From: Fragilaria crotonensis
Lineage: Eukaryota; Bacillariophyta; Fragilariophyceae; Fragilariales; Fragilariaceae
Length of the DNA stretch: 64,000 nucleotides
Reading direction: 5' to 3'
Assembly (NCBI GenBank): GCA_022925895.1
Contig: JAKSYS010000128.1
Span: 48,293 to 112,292 of the forward strand
Shown here: piece after piece, positions 33,770 through 45,536 of the stretch
Position numbering within the stretch: position 1 is the first letter of the stretch
How the letters are laid out: every line of letters starts with the position of its first letter
Made by a program: the position numbers and the translations under genes
Notes under the pieces: model-generated
The model's database searches: none
What the model was told of the DNA's origin: nothing
What the model saw: only the letters and a program-made list of their open reading frames with translations

Positions 33770-35434
33770 CAGGTCGGAGTTGAGCCACCATGGCCTTATA
33801 TGTCAGACTTCTATGTACGCGGAACAGCCAACGAACTACTCTTGCACTAAGTCGTTGAAGGCGACCAGCTCACAGATAATTCATTTCGGCCGCAACGAAG
33901 AATCCACTGTATACTGTATCATATAAATAGAGGGTAGAGGCCGACAAAACCCTTACTGAACCGGTAGGAGTACTTGTCTACTGTCTACTCTACTTGAGTA
34001 CTACTACAACCGGTACAGTACATAATAGAAAAGGATGTAAGATCCGACACAGGACACACCGAAGGTGCACTGTTTGAGTCTACCGTACTTATTGTAGTAC
34101 CAGGTACTACAGTACCAGATACTGACTCACTGTCACAAGCACAGTACGGATAGCGCATCCGATCGCAACTGTGAATGAACTGAGGTCGTCCTTTCCTTCA
34201 ACCGGCACTCAACTCATTTTTACCGAATTTGTTCATCACACTTCGATAAATGTGAGAACGACCGTCGGAGGCGAAAAGACCTTTGGAGGCAAAAAGACCT
34301 TCGGGCTTCGGGCATCCGTAGACACTGACATTTATGAGATCCCTTCACACATCAAAAGAGAGGCCCAATCATGACATTGGACCTTGTTTCATTGGAAGGG
34401 AGGCCCAATCATAACATTGGATCTTGTTTCATGGGACGGTGATGACCACACTGTCGCTCTTAATTCACACGTCTGCGAATGCCGATAATGAATCTACAGC
34501 ATCGACACACACTTGCATATCAAGGCTACAAGAGCCCTACATGCCCCATTCCCTTTTTTCGACGTTTAAACCTTAACTAAGTTCGTAACATTACATACAA
34601 TTCGAACGTTTTCTCCCGTCTAGCGCTATCTGCCATTCAACAATTGTGAGGTCGACAGCTTCGTCCCGACCGAAGATGCTATCGCCGCACCTTCCCTCGC
34701 TTACCTATTTGCCCTGCCGCATCAGACAAAACAGACGTCCAAATGCGACGTCTCTACTGCACCTGTGGAGATTGATGTAACCCACAACCTGGTATCCAAC
34801 TCGCAGAGTATGACTTATAAAAAACAACGGAGGATGGAGGAGACGATACAGCAAGTGTGAGAGTAGATTTTCTTGCTGTCGATCAACAAGAAACATAATT
34901 TTACTCCACGAGTAATCCGATTTCTATCTCATGTATCGTTGCACTCAAGTAGACTACTATTGATAACAGAAAGGACATTCGGTTAGATCAAAAGTGTTAT
35001 ATAAGCTACTCAAGTTTAAGTTCTCAATAAGCCCTGGCATAACCAAAGGAAGAGGAATAACTTGAATCTTTGACGGCAACCTTTTTGTGTTGCACACTAA
35101 GGTCCGACTAGAGTATCTTTGGTGTCGCCAAGGTGCCAAAGTGCCAAAGCGAATCTACAAACACCTACGCCGATTTTCCGCCAGTGGGCCTGTATGTATA
35201 ATCTTTGAGACAACGCGAAGAACCAATGTGCAAGGTGCTACGACCTCGTCTCAGGCTGCATCTGCCTTCGCCCCAGATACCAGATTCAGAACAAATCAGT
35301 GGCTAACACTGTCGCCGTGGCATTATCGTCCAACTGCAGCGAGAAAATGATGCAGTACCATTCCGGCCACAACAGCTGCCAAAACAATTCATAGAAAAGA
35401 CACTTCTTACGAGTAACCTATGGCTAATCCGTAC
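33770..35434. other. Intergenic, with a 40-bp tandem duplication
   Basis: About 1.7 kb without a recognised gene. Two tandem copies of a 40-bp unit beginning GAGGCCCAATCAT lie at 34360-34440. Just upstream, near 34270-34305, is a short duplication of a GGAGGCGAAAAGACCTT-like word. An open frame at 34171-34374 spans both repeats and shows no known motif. The left part holds GTAC-rich palindromes and the divergent promoter of the gene ending at 33769. Confidence 0.4.
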
Positions 35435-36629
35435 CTAAGCTTGCTGTTCTTTTGCTAGCTGCGCCAATTTCTCTTCCTGGTCCTTAGCGATCATAGCATC
35501 GATAATTGGACCTATATCCGCATTCAGGAATTGCGAGAGAGGGAAATTTTGCCCTAATCGGTGATCGGAGCAGCGTGAGTCCTTCCAGTTGTATGTTCGA
35601 ATCTTCTCCGAACGCCCCCAGTACCAACTTAGGCTCCACGACGCTCGCGTTCTTCCGCCTCTCGCTTCTCGACTTCGATAGAATACAGCTTGACATGAGC
35701 ATCTTCATGGCCAATTCCTTGTTCTTCAATTGCGATCGCTCCTGCGTACATTTGATTCTGATTCCAGTTGGCTTGTGCAACAAATCAATAGCAGTTTCGA
35801 CCTTGTTGACATTTTGTCCACCAGCGCCACCGGAGCGCATCGTCGACATGTCAATATCTTTGGGGTCAATCTTCACGTCGACTTCGTCACACTCAGGCAT
35901 GACAGCCACTGTAGCTGTGGAGGTGTGTACACGGCCCTGAGATTCAGTTGCTGGTACTCGCTGCACTCTGTGGACCCCTGCCTCCCACTTCATTTTCGAG
36001 TAAACCGACTCGCCCTTGATATCAAGGGTGACGGACTTGTAACCGCCGTCATCACCCGGTGAGGATTCAATTTCTACCGCCTTCCATCCTTGTGCCTGAA
36101 TAAACTTTCGATACACGTCCAGTAAGTCACCAGCGAAGATGTTGGCCTCCGACCCGCCCGTCCCAGCTCTAATTTCAAGGAGGATGTTGCGATCGTCGTT
36201 TGGATCCTTCGGCAGGAGCAATAGTGTGACCTTCTTTTCCAGTTCATTCATGCGTGCATCGAGATCCTTCATTTCGGCGCGAGCCATTTCCTTCATATCG
36301 GGATCGTCTCCGGCCTCCTGGAACAAGTCTGTCGCGCCTCGTAGTTCCTCCTTGAGGCCAACGTATTCTTCGTAAGCAGCAACAACCTCTTCACTCTGAG
36401 CTCGATCAGACATAATTTTTCGAAGCAAGGCAGCATCTTCGAGGACATCTGGGTCGCCCAATCGTTCCGTTAACGACAAGTAGGATCGACGAATGTTCTC
36501 GAGACGGGCCTCGGTCGACTCATCCATTAAACGCAAAACAACGGAGGCCGATCGGCTTGTGGGTGCGACAATAAAACCCTCAGACGCGGACGTTAGTAGG
36601 AGTGTTAGCAAGGCATGATAATATCTCAT
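35435..36629 (-). CDS. prfA: Organellar peptide chain release factor RF1, C-terminus broken by indels and a stop
   Basis: This is a class I release factor that recognises stop codons and triggers peptide release on organelle ribosomes. The N-terminus has a hydrophobic signal with SASEGF, compatible with plastid (complex) targeting. The RF1 body is complete: the helical domain 1, [36 protein letters not shown], and the catalytic [10 protein letters not shown]. After MKMLM the frame goes wrong. The conserved [17 protein letters not shown] continues in a second frame, and [20 protein letters not shown] in a third, to a TAG at 35435. A missing A near 35690, a TAA codon at 35629-35631 and a missing base near 35611-35618 separate the parts. 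The stop codon cannot be explained by a simple homopolymer change. It may still be a real gene with sequence errors, since a plastid RF1 is essential. Confidence 0.85.
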
Positions 36630-37123
36630 GGTTGTATGCTTGATCTCTTGACGGGCTGTTCTGATGTCGAACAGAACGACGGAAGTAGGTTGTTTACTTG
36701 TGAGACACTAATTGCATGACAAAGAATTTCAGAGAGAAAGATGACAATCACGGATCTCGTACGTACTGTCGTAAGCCAATGGTCGGCGGAGGTCGGAGGG
36801 ACATATCGACAGCAATCTCTACCCGTAGTACTGTTTTAGTCCAGTACTGAATTGCTCGAGTACAGAACTGTAAACTGTGAAGTTGTGTTTGCCAACTGTG
36901 AAAGTATGGGTTTTTAATGCAATACTTTATACCACCACGTAGGGAGGCGGTAATGAGTGCTGTACATGTAATTTACACGAGATACGCTTGCTAGAATACG
37001 CTGAGTTGTTTACTGTCATGTTTTTCGCTAGTATAATGTTCGACAAGTACAGACATGTGTATACAGTATACAGATCCATGCGGATCACATGTCATGTCGC
37101 TTCCAACATGTAAAAATTTAAAA
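36630..37123. other. Intergenic
   Basis: Nearly 500 bp between RF1 and the Crypton gene end. Contains palindromic GTAC words (for example around 36820-36870). No gene. Confidence 0.4.
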
Positions 37124-39369
37124 CTAAATTCTGAGATTGGGATTCAGGGTCCCATCGTTCTTTTGCTTTCTGATTCTGTTGATGATTATTGTGACACTTG
37201 TCTGGTGTCCATAGATAGCATAAATGCTATCAATTGCTGCATCTGCAGTCATTCCACCACGCACTAAACCCGAAATAATCCGCCAAATCACGAGTCGGCG
37301 GTGGTACTTGTACTTGCTCTTTCCACCCCTTTCCCTGCTAGTAAACAACCGAGCTGCCTTCCTCCCTCCAATTCCGACTTGGTACTCCTGCCACAGTTCG
37401 AACAAATTGCGAGGAGTTGGGCTCAGAACTGCTGGAGCTGCGCCCACTCCATTGAGTGTGGCGACCGCATCGACAGCCATGTCGTCATCATTGCCGCCCG
37501 TCGCCCTCGTCCCTCCCTGTGCCACTGTACCCACGGGACCCCGTAAACCTGGTTGCAACGCGATCCTCCTGATGTTTGTATTCACCATAGTAAAGCCTTT
37601 GCGCGTTTCGACCCTATCAGCCATTTGGTTTGATCGCAACTCTTGAATCTCGCGACGAATCTGACTCGCCAATGACTGAACCGCCAACAACTGCGCTGCT
37701 AATCCGCCAGCTGTTGATGCCATACCTCCTACCCCTCTTCCGCCAGTGCCACCGTTTGCAATACCAACGACTCCTCCCATTCCATCCACAACACTTCCAT
37801 TTTCATCAAGAGAAGGAATGATATCAATATTCACACAACCCTCGTCGCCCGTAATCACCACTGGCACTCTCTTTATAGGATTGTAAAAGGACTGTTGCAA
37901 TCGATTCCAGGATGCAAAGCCGATACGATTTCATTCCACTCAAGTCGAATCTGATCCTTAATGACCGTTGGAACGATCTCGTTTGCCGCATCATAAGGTG
38001 AGTAAATCATCCAAAGCATTGCCTTACCAAGCACAAGCGACGCATCCTCTGACAACACCTTTCGAATATTTGGAACGACGTTGCTGAGGATGAAAGTCTT
38101 AAGCACAGGTGTCAACCCGGCGTCTCCAGCGCCAGCACCAACACCAGTAGTCGTCGCCAACAACTCATCAGGGAATAGGTAATAGCACGGACCGCCAATA
38201 CACAACTTATCAGCAACCTTCGCGTCAGGAAAGGGCAATTCGACATCATCGTAAACATCTGAAACCCGCTTTGCCAACTTCCAGCGCCCGCGAATGTCCT
38301 TATCATCCTTGTTAATTCCAGACCGTCGCACATGCGTTGACGCGAACTTACGAATTGAATGACTTCCCAATTTATCGTCGACAACACCACCAGCGAATTC
38401 GTCCATTCTGAATATTTTAGTAAAAGCAGTGCCTGCAATCTCTTTTGATTTCTTACCTCCAGCAGGTACAGTGTTGTCGTTAGTAAAAGCAAACACATAG
38501 GGGGAAAGCAAAGCATTTGGATTCGATCGAGCATGTAACTCCAACCACAAAGAGAGACAAGTGAGTACACAATATGTCGTATCCATTGCACCCAACACAA
38601 TCTGCCACGGAGCATCTCGTTCCTCGGATACATTTTTCGACCAATTCATACGAGTCTTCAAAGCATTGGGATAAAAATCGTGAACCTGGATATTTTCAAT
38701 CAACACCTGTGTCGTATCGTCGATGCGGCCAATCATGTGAAACTGAAATTTTGTTAGACAGCTCAAACCATACTTCCATAGAAAGCTATCGTTGCTCTGA
38801 AATATATGCTGCATCTTCTGAAACTCTTCTCGTGTTAGTGGACGTTTGACCTTTGAAGCCTTACCCTGCTTCCGGACCTCCTTTTTCTTCACACGCCTGA
38901 TAAGACTGTTCACTTCAATCGATCGTGTAGGATTCCCTTCGTTACGGCCCGACACCCATGCAGTCAAACGATCAGGCATAAAGAATGAAAGGGCCTTCTT
39001 CCAAAACTCAAGGGAACTACTACGGCACTCTGTTGGGTTTGCATCTAAAGGAGGGTCAGGGTCATCGAAGGTTTTCACATTCATCCAAGCAACTACATCA
39101 TCAGGTGTCAGAGCTCGCAATTCACCCTTTGTGTACTGGCGTTCCTTCCCATAATCAACTCCGTGGAAAAATGACATCAAACTGTCAAGGGAGGACTTGT
39201 AATCCAGTGCCACACCCTGAAGGGGTGGCACGGTGCTCGCAGCGAGTTCGTCATCGTCAGCGTAGGACACCATTTTTTGTGATCGACTCGTGTTCTCTGA
39301 TCTTGTACGAAGAAATGCAAATTCCGACACACAGTCTGCTGGTGCTTGTGGATACCATATGGCATACAT
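37124..39369 (-). CDS. Crypton-type tyrosine recombinase with C-terminal GCR1-like DNA-binding domain, one frame break
   Basis: Cryptons are DNA transposons that move by a tyrosine recombinase. The first frame (39369 to 37873) shows a recombinase domain: LTREEFQKMQHIF, HMIGRIDDTTQV (first Arg), GSHSIRKFASTHVRRSG (HxxR) and RWKLAKRVSDVYDD (candidate nucleophile Tyr). The frame stops at 37873, while WNRLQQSFYNPIKRVPVVIT continues in another frame to 37124. One missing G at 37920-37921 joins them into a protein of about 750 residues. The C-terminal part contains a Gly/Ala-rich linker and then NLFELWQEYQVGIGGRKAARLF with a basic stretch (KYKYHRRLVIWRII), the pattern of the GCR1_C domain of Cryptons. 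A Met at about 39272 is a plausible start; the open frame begins further upstream. Termini of the element were not found; Cryptons lack inverted repeats. Confidence 0.8.
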
Positions 39370-40696
39370 GCGTTTACCACGTACTGCGCACCTCTCTGCC
39401 TCATCTTAAAGAGTGGTACAAGTGGTACTAAGGGGCTGTGAAACTCTACCGAGGGTACCACTTAGTGGTACAAGATACCTAATTCAAGTGTTAGTATAAA
39501 ACCACGTGACCTACTGCAAAATACCCTACATTTTGAAATGGTATGCCAAACGTATGCTGAAAGTACGCATACGACGCTTGTACACCTGGCTACGAGAAAA
39601 TACCATTGTAGTGGTATTTCAGGGATAATGTAGATGTACAGAAAAGCAAAAAATCTATTCTACTATGCATAGCTACCGGTAGTAGGCTAACATAATAATC
39701 TTTGGGAGCTGCGATCATGCTATCATGATCTATCGTACGAGTACTCCGAGTACTGATTGTACTATCACTATCACACAATTGGGCTATCTTGCTATGTCCC
39801 TGCATATCATGCAGTAGATGTAGTTCATAGGTACAAGTCAGGATCAACCAGTTCCCATTACTGTTGTACTCAGAGTACTTCAAAGGCCAGGCATGTACAG
39901 TACGGAGTACTGAGAAGACTCAGAGCTCAGGGCTCAGGGCTCAGAGTACTCATCACTCATCACTCATAACACATAACTCATCACTTATCACACATCACTC
40001 ATCAACGAACAATTTTACCGGTACAGTATGGTTTCTTATTGGAACATACTCCGAGAATCATAGAACATACAACAGCATACCCAGTATATAAAGTTTGAAG
40101 TCTACCATCTCGTATTGGAGTACACTTCAGTATCATACAATGAACAATTTTACATGTTTTACCTTTGACTGGTGCACCTTCTGGTTTCTGATGGATGTGT
40201 CAGGAATCCGGAACCTCCGGGCTCCGGGGAGCCCGATCCCTTGCCCTCATGATTAGAGTGAATTCCGCTGTGTCCAAGCTCAGAACTGCAACGGTGATTC
40301 CGTAGTGTATCAGGTACTGGAGTACTGCAAATGTACGTGCACTGTAGGAAAGATGGATGGGTACAGGGTACACGTAGTAACTGAGTTCTACTCACCGGCC
40401 AAACGACTACGTTGAAGTCACTTGTGTTTCCGATCCACTTTTGGATGTCTGTACCTGGGAGGTCCGGTAAAATGACGTTTCTTCTCGTAGCTTCTACAAA
40501 CAATTAATACCAAGCAGAGGTGCGTGGCCAGCTGCAGAGTGTCACGTAAGTGCGACCATTTTATGCGACTACAGTGTACGATACCGCATGGAGTTCCAGC
40601 TTCGCACTCGAGTCACAGACTCCACAGTGTTCATGAAGAAAGAGTTGTAGACAGTTCGCTTCCCAGATCCAACAACCAACAACCAACAACTAGACT
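39370..40696. other. Intergenic with simple-repeat clusters
   Basis: No gene. Holds GGTACCACTTAGTGGTACAAG-like short inverted words near 39415-39470, a GCTCAGG run at about 39918-39950, and CATCACT/CATAACA runs at about 39950-40003. Also holds one copy of a 73-bp repeat (40457-40529) that recurs inverted at 63493-63565. Confidence 0.5.
40457..40529 (+). repeat. 73-bp dispersed repeat, copy 1
   Basis: Begins GGGAGGTCCGGTAAAATGACG and ends TGCGTGGCC. Nearly identical, in opposite orientation, to 63493-63565. At the second site an extra GGTCCGG at 63488 makes inverted ends with CCGGACC, suggesting a tiny MITE. Confidence 0.8.
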
Positions 40697-41476
40697 ATGA
40701 AGACCTATGCCGTTGTACTCGCCTTATTTGTCGGTGCGGATTCCTTTGCTCCGGCATTCCAGAGCCGCAGAACCTTTGGTGTTGTCACTAGTACAGGTGA
40801 GACTCTGGAACGTAACTGTTCGGAACCCCCAGCCGCAGTATGATACCACTATGATTACACAGACTTCAACCTGCTGTTATACGTGTTCGACTTTCAAAAT
40901 GCCTGAACTGCATCAGCATTTCACTAAGATACCTGCTTTCCTTTCCCTTACGTCCGCCGCAGGTGCTGAAGAAGACAATGTGGCAGAAGCCGAGCCTGTA
41001 GTTGCTGAGGAACCTGCTCCCGAGCCGGAACCTGTTCCCGAGCCGGAACCTGAACCGGAACCAGAGTTAGAATTCCAAGGTAAGGAGAAAAGATATTATA
41101 TCGTTCTCAGAGCGTGGAGAAGTTGTTGCGCGTGGTTTCTCACTCCTTGCGCGACACAGCACTTACCCGTCCCATCCCGGGGGAGGGCGATGACGAAAAC
41201 GGGTTCTCGCAGATTGAGAAGGATCGTATTTCTGAAAACGCATTTGAATGCCACGGCTTCTTCCCTGACCTGCGAACGGAGGCTCAGTTGCCGCCATCTG
41301 TCTTGAAATTCCGCGAGCAGCCCAAGTCAGAGAAGGAATTGGCCGCAATCAAGGCAAAATATGCCTCAATGAGCGAGGCAGACGCTGCCTTCTCCATTTT
41401 GGTTGACCTTGGCATGATGGAAGATTACGACAAGTTGGGCGAATACTCAGACGACTTTCCCGATGACGCTTTGTAG
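40697..41476 (+). CDS. Small plastid-targeted protein with Glu-Pro linker (three exons), paralogue A
   Basis: Spliced gene, exons 40697-40796, 40963-41079 and 41160-41476, giving 177 codons in one frame. Both introns (166 and 80 nt) have GT...AG borders. The presequence (MKTYAVVLALFVGADSFAPAF) has a signal peptide and an ASAF-like ADSFAP, so the protein should enter the plastid. Exon 2 encodes an acidic, Pro-rich linker of Glu-Pro repeats (PEPEPVPEPEPEPEPE). Exon 3 encodes a conserved module: EKDRISENAFECHGFFPDLR, LPPSVLKFREQPKS, IKAKYASMSEADAAF and DYDKLGEYSDDFPDD. This module is about 70 percent alike to the protein encoded at 41802-42179 on the other strand. I recognise no enzymatic motif, and the function is unknown. 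The two genes converge with about 325 bp between stops. Confidence 0.8.
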
Positions 41477-41801
41477 GACGTCAAAAGGCGACCTTTTTTA
41501 TTACGACGGGGATAGCACGACTGGATTAAATCCCTCCAGAGGGACGAGTTGCGGCGCTTCCATCCCAACATGACGCTATAGCAAACTGGAGTACTCGAGT
41601 AATAGATACATCTGGGAAAGCACTACTGTAGGGATCGTCTGACAGAAAAGAGGTGAATGGCAAAAAGTTTGTTTAACCATTCTTATTGAACTGGATGAAC
41701 AAGGAGGAATGCAATCAAAAATTCGTTGACCACAAGCTGAGTTCGAACCTCCCAGCTCTTATTCAACGTTCTCGACTGTCAAAAACACATCCAAACCCAC
41801 C

Positions 41802-42179
41802 TTAAATGGCGTCATCGGCGAAGTCATCGCTGTATTCGCCCAGCTTATCGTAGTCTTCCATCAAACCAAGGTCAACCAGCATGGTAAAGGCAGCGTCGGC
41901 TTCGCTCATGGACGCGTATTTTGCCTTGATTTCCTTCAACTCATCAGCAGACTTGGGTTGATCACGCATAGAAATAACCTCAGCTGGCAATTCACTGTCG
42001 TCCCTCATGTCAGGGAAGAATCCGTGGCAGTCAAAGACATTTTCGACAATCCTATCTTTCTCGGCTTGCGTGAACGTATCAGTGGCAGCAGCCAAATTGA
42101 AGGCAGTGCGGCGGGAGACCACAGGCACAAAGGCCGCAGCAGTGGCAATAATTGCGGAGAAAGCAACAACAGTCTTCAT
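41802..42179 (-). CDS. Small plastid-targeted protein, intronless paralogue B
   Basis: 125-residue intact frame. The presequence MKTVVAFSAIIATAAAFVPVV carries a signal peptide with the ASAF-like AAAF cleavage context for plastid import. The mature part is the conserved module only: EKDRIVENVFDCHGFFPDMR, LPAEVISMRDQPKS, IKAKYASMSEADAAF and a closing YDKLGEYSDDFADDAI. Compared with its neighbour at 40697-41476 it lacks both introns and the Glu-Pro linker. Mature size is about 100 residues, rich in acidic residues, with one Cys-His pair. The pair looks like an inverted local duplication. Function unknown to me. The other-strand frames here are shadows. Confidence 0.85.
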   Translation of the reverse strand: MKTVVAFSAIIATAAAFVPVVSRRTAFNLAAATDTFTQAEKDRIVENVFDCHGFFPDMRDDSELPAEVISMRDQPKSADELKEIKAKYASMSEADAAFTMLVDLGLMEDYDKLGEYSDDFADDAI

Positions 42180-42848
42180 GGTTCAAACAAAAGAATGGAA
42201 ACAACGAACGTAGGAAAGAGGTGGCTACAATGCGATGTCCTCGTTCCCTGTTGGTGAAGCAGATGAATCTCACGCATGGCTCTGCGCTCTCTGCCTGCAT
42301 TGATCACCCGAAACCCGAAACGCAGACGCACTCAGATCCATCGGAATCACTACGTCATCGAAGTGCACCACTTTAAGGATAAGGGTAGAATTGATTTTCT
42401 CCAGAGAATTTGTTCGACTGGTAACTGGTAGTACCAGGTTCCAGGTACTGTCGTACTTCTACTCTGAGCTCATAGTGGTATTATGATTATGATATGGGAT
42501 TCCATTGCAACTACTGTAGTAGACCTCAGTACAGTGACGTGCCACTGGAGTGCAGCAAGTGCTCCAGTACACCAGTACACAGGGGTACTTGTACTAGCAC
42601 TTGAATACTGCTACGGTAGTACTCCAGTTCTACTCAAACCAACCATACTTGTAACTTGTACTGTACCAGTTCTAGGCAGTTCGGCAACGACTTCCTACTG
42701 CAGTACAACGGTGCTCAGTACACTTCGAGTAATACCGGTAGTAGTACACGCCAGTACATGGTGCACCTTGTGAGACAATTGCTACTTACACCCCATCGGC
42801 GCTAATACTCGCCATTCGCCATCATCAGCAACCTCTGTCGCTGTCATC
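42180..42848. other. Intergenic with GTAC/ACCGGT palindromes
   Basis: Dense in words such as GTACTG, CAGTAC, TACCAGG and ACCGGTAGTAGTAC. No gene seen apart from the 5' regions of its two neighbours. Confidence 0.4.
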
Positions 42849-43070
42849 ATGAGCAGTCGAATGAACTCTTCCTTCAGCAGCACACCACGCAAGGATATGC
42901 GCTATGAAGAAATATTAGACGAGAAGGATCACAAGCGTGTTACTGATGGAAACAAGACGGCGTTGCTGCATGAACAACTAGAACATCTGAGAGCCCTGAA
43001 GTATGAGATTCTGCAAGACGATTGGAAGTACCAGCCAAGGAACTCACGAAGTAACGCAACCAAGTTTTAG
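42849..43070 (+). CDS. Small charged coiled-coil protein, possibly only a first exon
   Basis: 73-codon frame with MRYEEILDEKDHKRVTDGNK and an amphipathic helix (LLHEQLEHLRALKYEILQDDW). The pattern of a short N-terminal segment then a coiled coil ending in DDW looks like a genuine conserved small eukaryotic protein, but I cannot name it. The last residues after DDWKYQP lose this character, so the true protein may continue through an intron not resolved here. No signal peptide. Confidence 0.45.
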   Translation: MSSRMNSSFSSTPRKDMRYEEILDEKDHKRVTDGNKTALLHEQLEHLRALKYEILQDDWKYQPRNSRSNATKF

Positions 43071-44103
43071 TGGACATTAGCAGAGTCCAGTAGATCGTTC
43101 GGTCGGTTTCGTCAATGCAACATTGGTGCCTACTCAAGCACGCATACAGTTCCTCGTGATCGCCGTCCTTGAAGGGATAGTTGGAATGAGATTATGGGGA
43201 TCACTGCCATGAGTTTCGATTGAATATGTACCTGAATTTGTATCTCTGTCGTTGCTATTGTACATCGACCTTCATAATGGCGAGCAGATGTCAGATGTGG
43301 GAACGGTTAGGAATGGATTACACAAACTGTCACCTCAGTAGACACGTAACAATCGATAGATTTCTGCAGGTCTCACCCACCCACGCTATGCATAATGAAT
43401 TGATCTCCAGTAGACTTCTTATACGTCAACGCAACAAACGTTGGTCAAGGTTTGGAGTGTTAAGATCTCAGCTCCCCGGAAATTCCGACATGTCGCCGCA
43501 GTATCATATACATACAAGGACTCCGGTCCGTACAGTCTCTTTCTAAACTATGAAGTTCTACAGTGTACAGTGTACAGTGTACAGTGTACAGTGTACAGTG
43601 TACAGTGCATGAACCGGTGCTACTACTACCGGTAGTAGTACCTGGTACGTGGTATTACAAGTAGTACATAGATCGGGAATCGGGAGTCGGGAGTCGGGAG
43701 TCTATGCATACACTGATCGCTGTTTACTCTCTACCTGGTACTAGCAGCACCAATCTGACGAGTGGAAAACAGATATCCAATTGGCCGTTGCTTTGTCACA
43801 GAAAGTGCGCCAAAATAAACGACGCAAGATGCATGATTTCGTGTTTCGATTTGAAAGCCAACGACAGAAATTTAGTATGCATATGTGTAATGGAGGTATG
43901 TACAACGAGCGAGGATCAGTATGAATATATGAATGCATCACACTGGAACGCCTTCATTCCTCCTTCCTCACATTGGATTAGTACAGTACCCATACTCGTA
44001 CTCAAGCAAGTAATACCCCTGGTATTAACGTTCGAAAGCAGACACGAGATCATCCCTCTTAAACTATATCTCTTGAAGCAGTATATGCCGAGAAGTTATC
44101 TCC
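43071..44103. other. Intergenic with heptamer microsatellites
   Basis: No gene recognised. Contains about seven tandem copies of ACAGTGT at about 43559-43607, CTACTACCGGTAGTAG just after, and a GGGAGTC run at about 43682-43702. Confidence 0.45.
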
Positions 44104-45536
44104 ATGACGACAACAATTGCCGAGCTTCGATCCACTTTGGAAAGGCTGCAAGCCTATGAACTTCCAGAATCGCTTCAAACAACCTCAGACGTCACGGTAG
44201 ACGGTCACAATTTCGAAGAGAGGTATGGTACGGCTCGAGATGAGTATCTCCAAAACGATTCCAACAAGTATTCTACGAACACCTAACTAGCTTCGATGGT
44301 CACTCTGTCCCACTTCCTGACGTGCCATCTGAAGAAGAATGCCTTGAGCTGCAAGAGCAGCACAAGGCTGCTCAAATCGAGCTTAAGGCGACTGCTGCGC
44401 GTGTGTACGAAAAGCATCAAGAGCTGCAATCCAAATACGACATGTTTGTGAGCCGCCGGGAGGAGATTGCTAGAATGATCGCCGACATGGATGAATCAGT
44501 CACTGATAGCGACGACGAGGATAAGGAAAATGACGACGGCAATGACGATGATGTGATGGAACAAGAACTTGTTGCCAAGGAACAGAAGTGCCTCGCGTTG
44601 GCACAACGCAAAACGAGTTGCTACGTCAAATTGCTCGAAGAGAAGCGGACTTGATGAGCCAGGAAAGAACTTAGCCGAAACGACGCATCGTCTGGCAGAA
44701 TTACGCAAAGCAAACCCGAACATTCCTGATGTTACACAAGATACGTTGGCAGATATTGAGGCGGGGACGGACGAGGTAGAGCGAGGAGTCCGAAAATACG
44801 AGGAGATTACAGAGTGGAATGATGGTACGCGTTGCATGATTGAGAAATTGACGGGCATCACTATTTTGTCTGTTACGAATGCTGAAGATGGCAAAGCAAT
44901 TATCCTGGTAGTGCAACTCCTTGGTGTTCACGAACTTGAGTTTCGACTTGAACCAGACCCAAGGCGACAAAGTAACCTTCGCATTCAGAGTGCCAAGTTT
45001 CTTACGTCGACCATCGTCCGGGGTGCATCGGTTGACAATACGAGTCAGGTGGAGCTACGGATCCCGGAAGTGAGTGACCTGGTTCGCCTCTGCAGCACCA
45101 TGGGTCCTGCTGAGGATCTGAGGTTCGTGCTCCGCGAGGCTGTAGCCCGCATTGATGCCATGGTTGCTCGTGCGCATGAACTGACTACCCTTCGTCAAAG
45201 TACTTGACAAAGATTGGTGCACTTCATCACTCAGGACATTCCTTCGGGGGAGAGGACCAGGAGATCGTTTGCAGTATCAACGAAGGTGTCACTGTCGTAC
45301 TGAGGCTGACACCCGATTGCCCAATCGGCGATGGTAGTGCATATCTAGATCAAATTGTTGGTGTTGGTGGATGGGACCAAGGAATCCTTGAGGGGCTTAG
45401 GGAGCGCGTGAACGATGCTCGCCACCGAAGTCCTGTGAAGCTCATGGATTCGCTGAAAGACGAACTCTCCCGCTTGCAGGAAATTGGAAGTATCTCCCTC
45501 CCGACAACGCCAACTATGCCGACACGAACTAGGTAA
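44104..45536 (+). CDS. Coiled-coil protein with C-terminal globular domain, kinetochore-like architecture, three frame breaks
   Basis: A protein of about 475 residues in four frame segments. The first (44104-44286) holds MTTTIAELRSTLERLQAYEL and a tail matching the start of the second (DVPSEEECLELQEQHKAAQIELKATAARVY). A long coiled coil follows, with an acidic insertion (about 44500-44560). The third segment (AETTHRLAELRKANPNIPDV) leads to a globular beta-rich region (about 44830-45500): MIEKLTGITILSV, VQLLGVHELEFRL, DLRFVLREAVARIDAMV. Breaks: one missing T near 44271, one surplus T at 44651-44652, one missing A at 45197-45199. A coiled coil followed by such a fold recalls RWD-type kinetochore subunits, but this is a shape argument only and I cannot name the protein. 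Confidence 0.6.

Noticed and set aside
34171-34374. 67-codon plus-strand frame
   Set aside because: It runs across two small tandem duplications and shows no domain.
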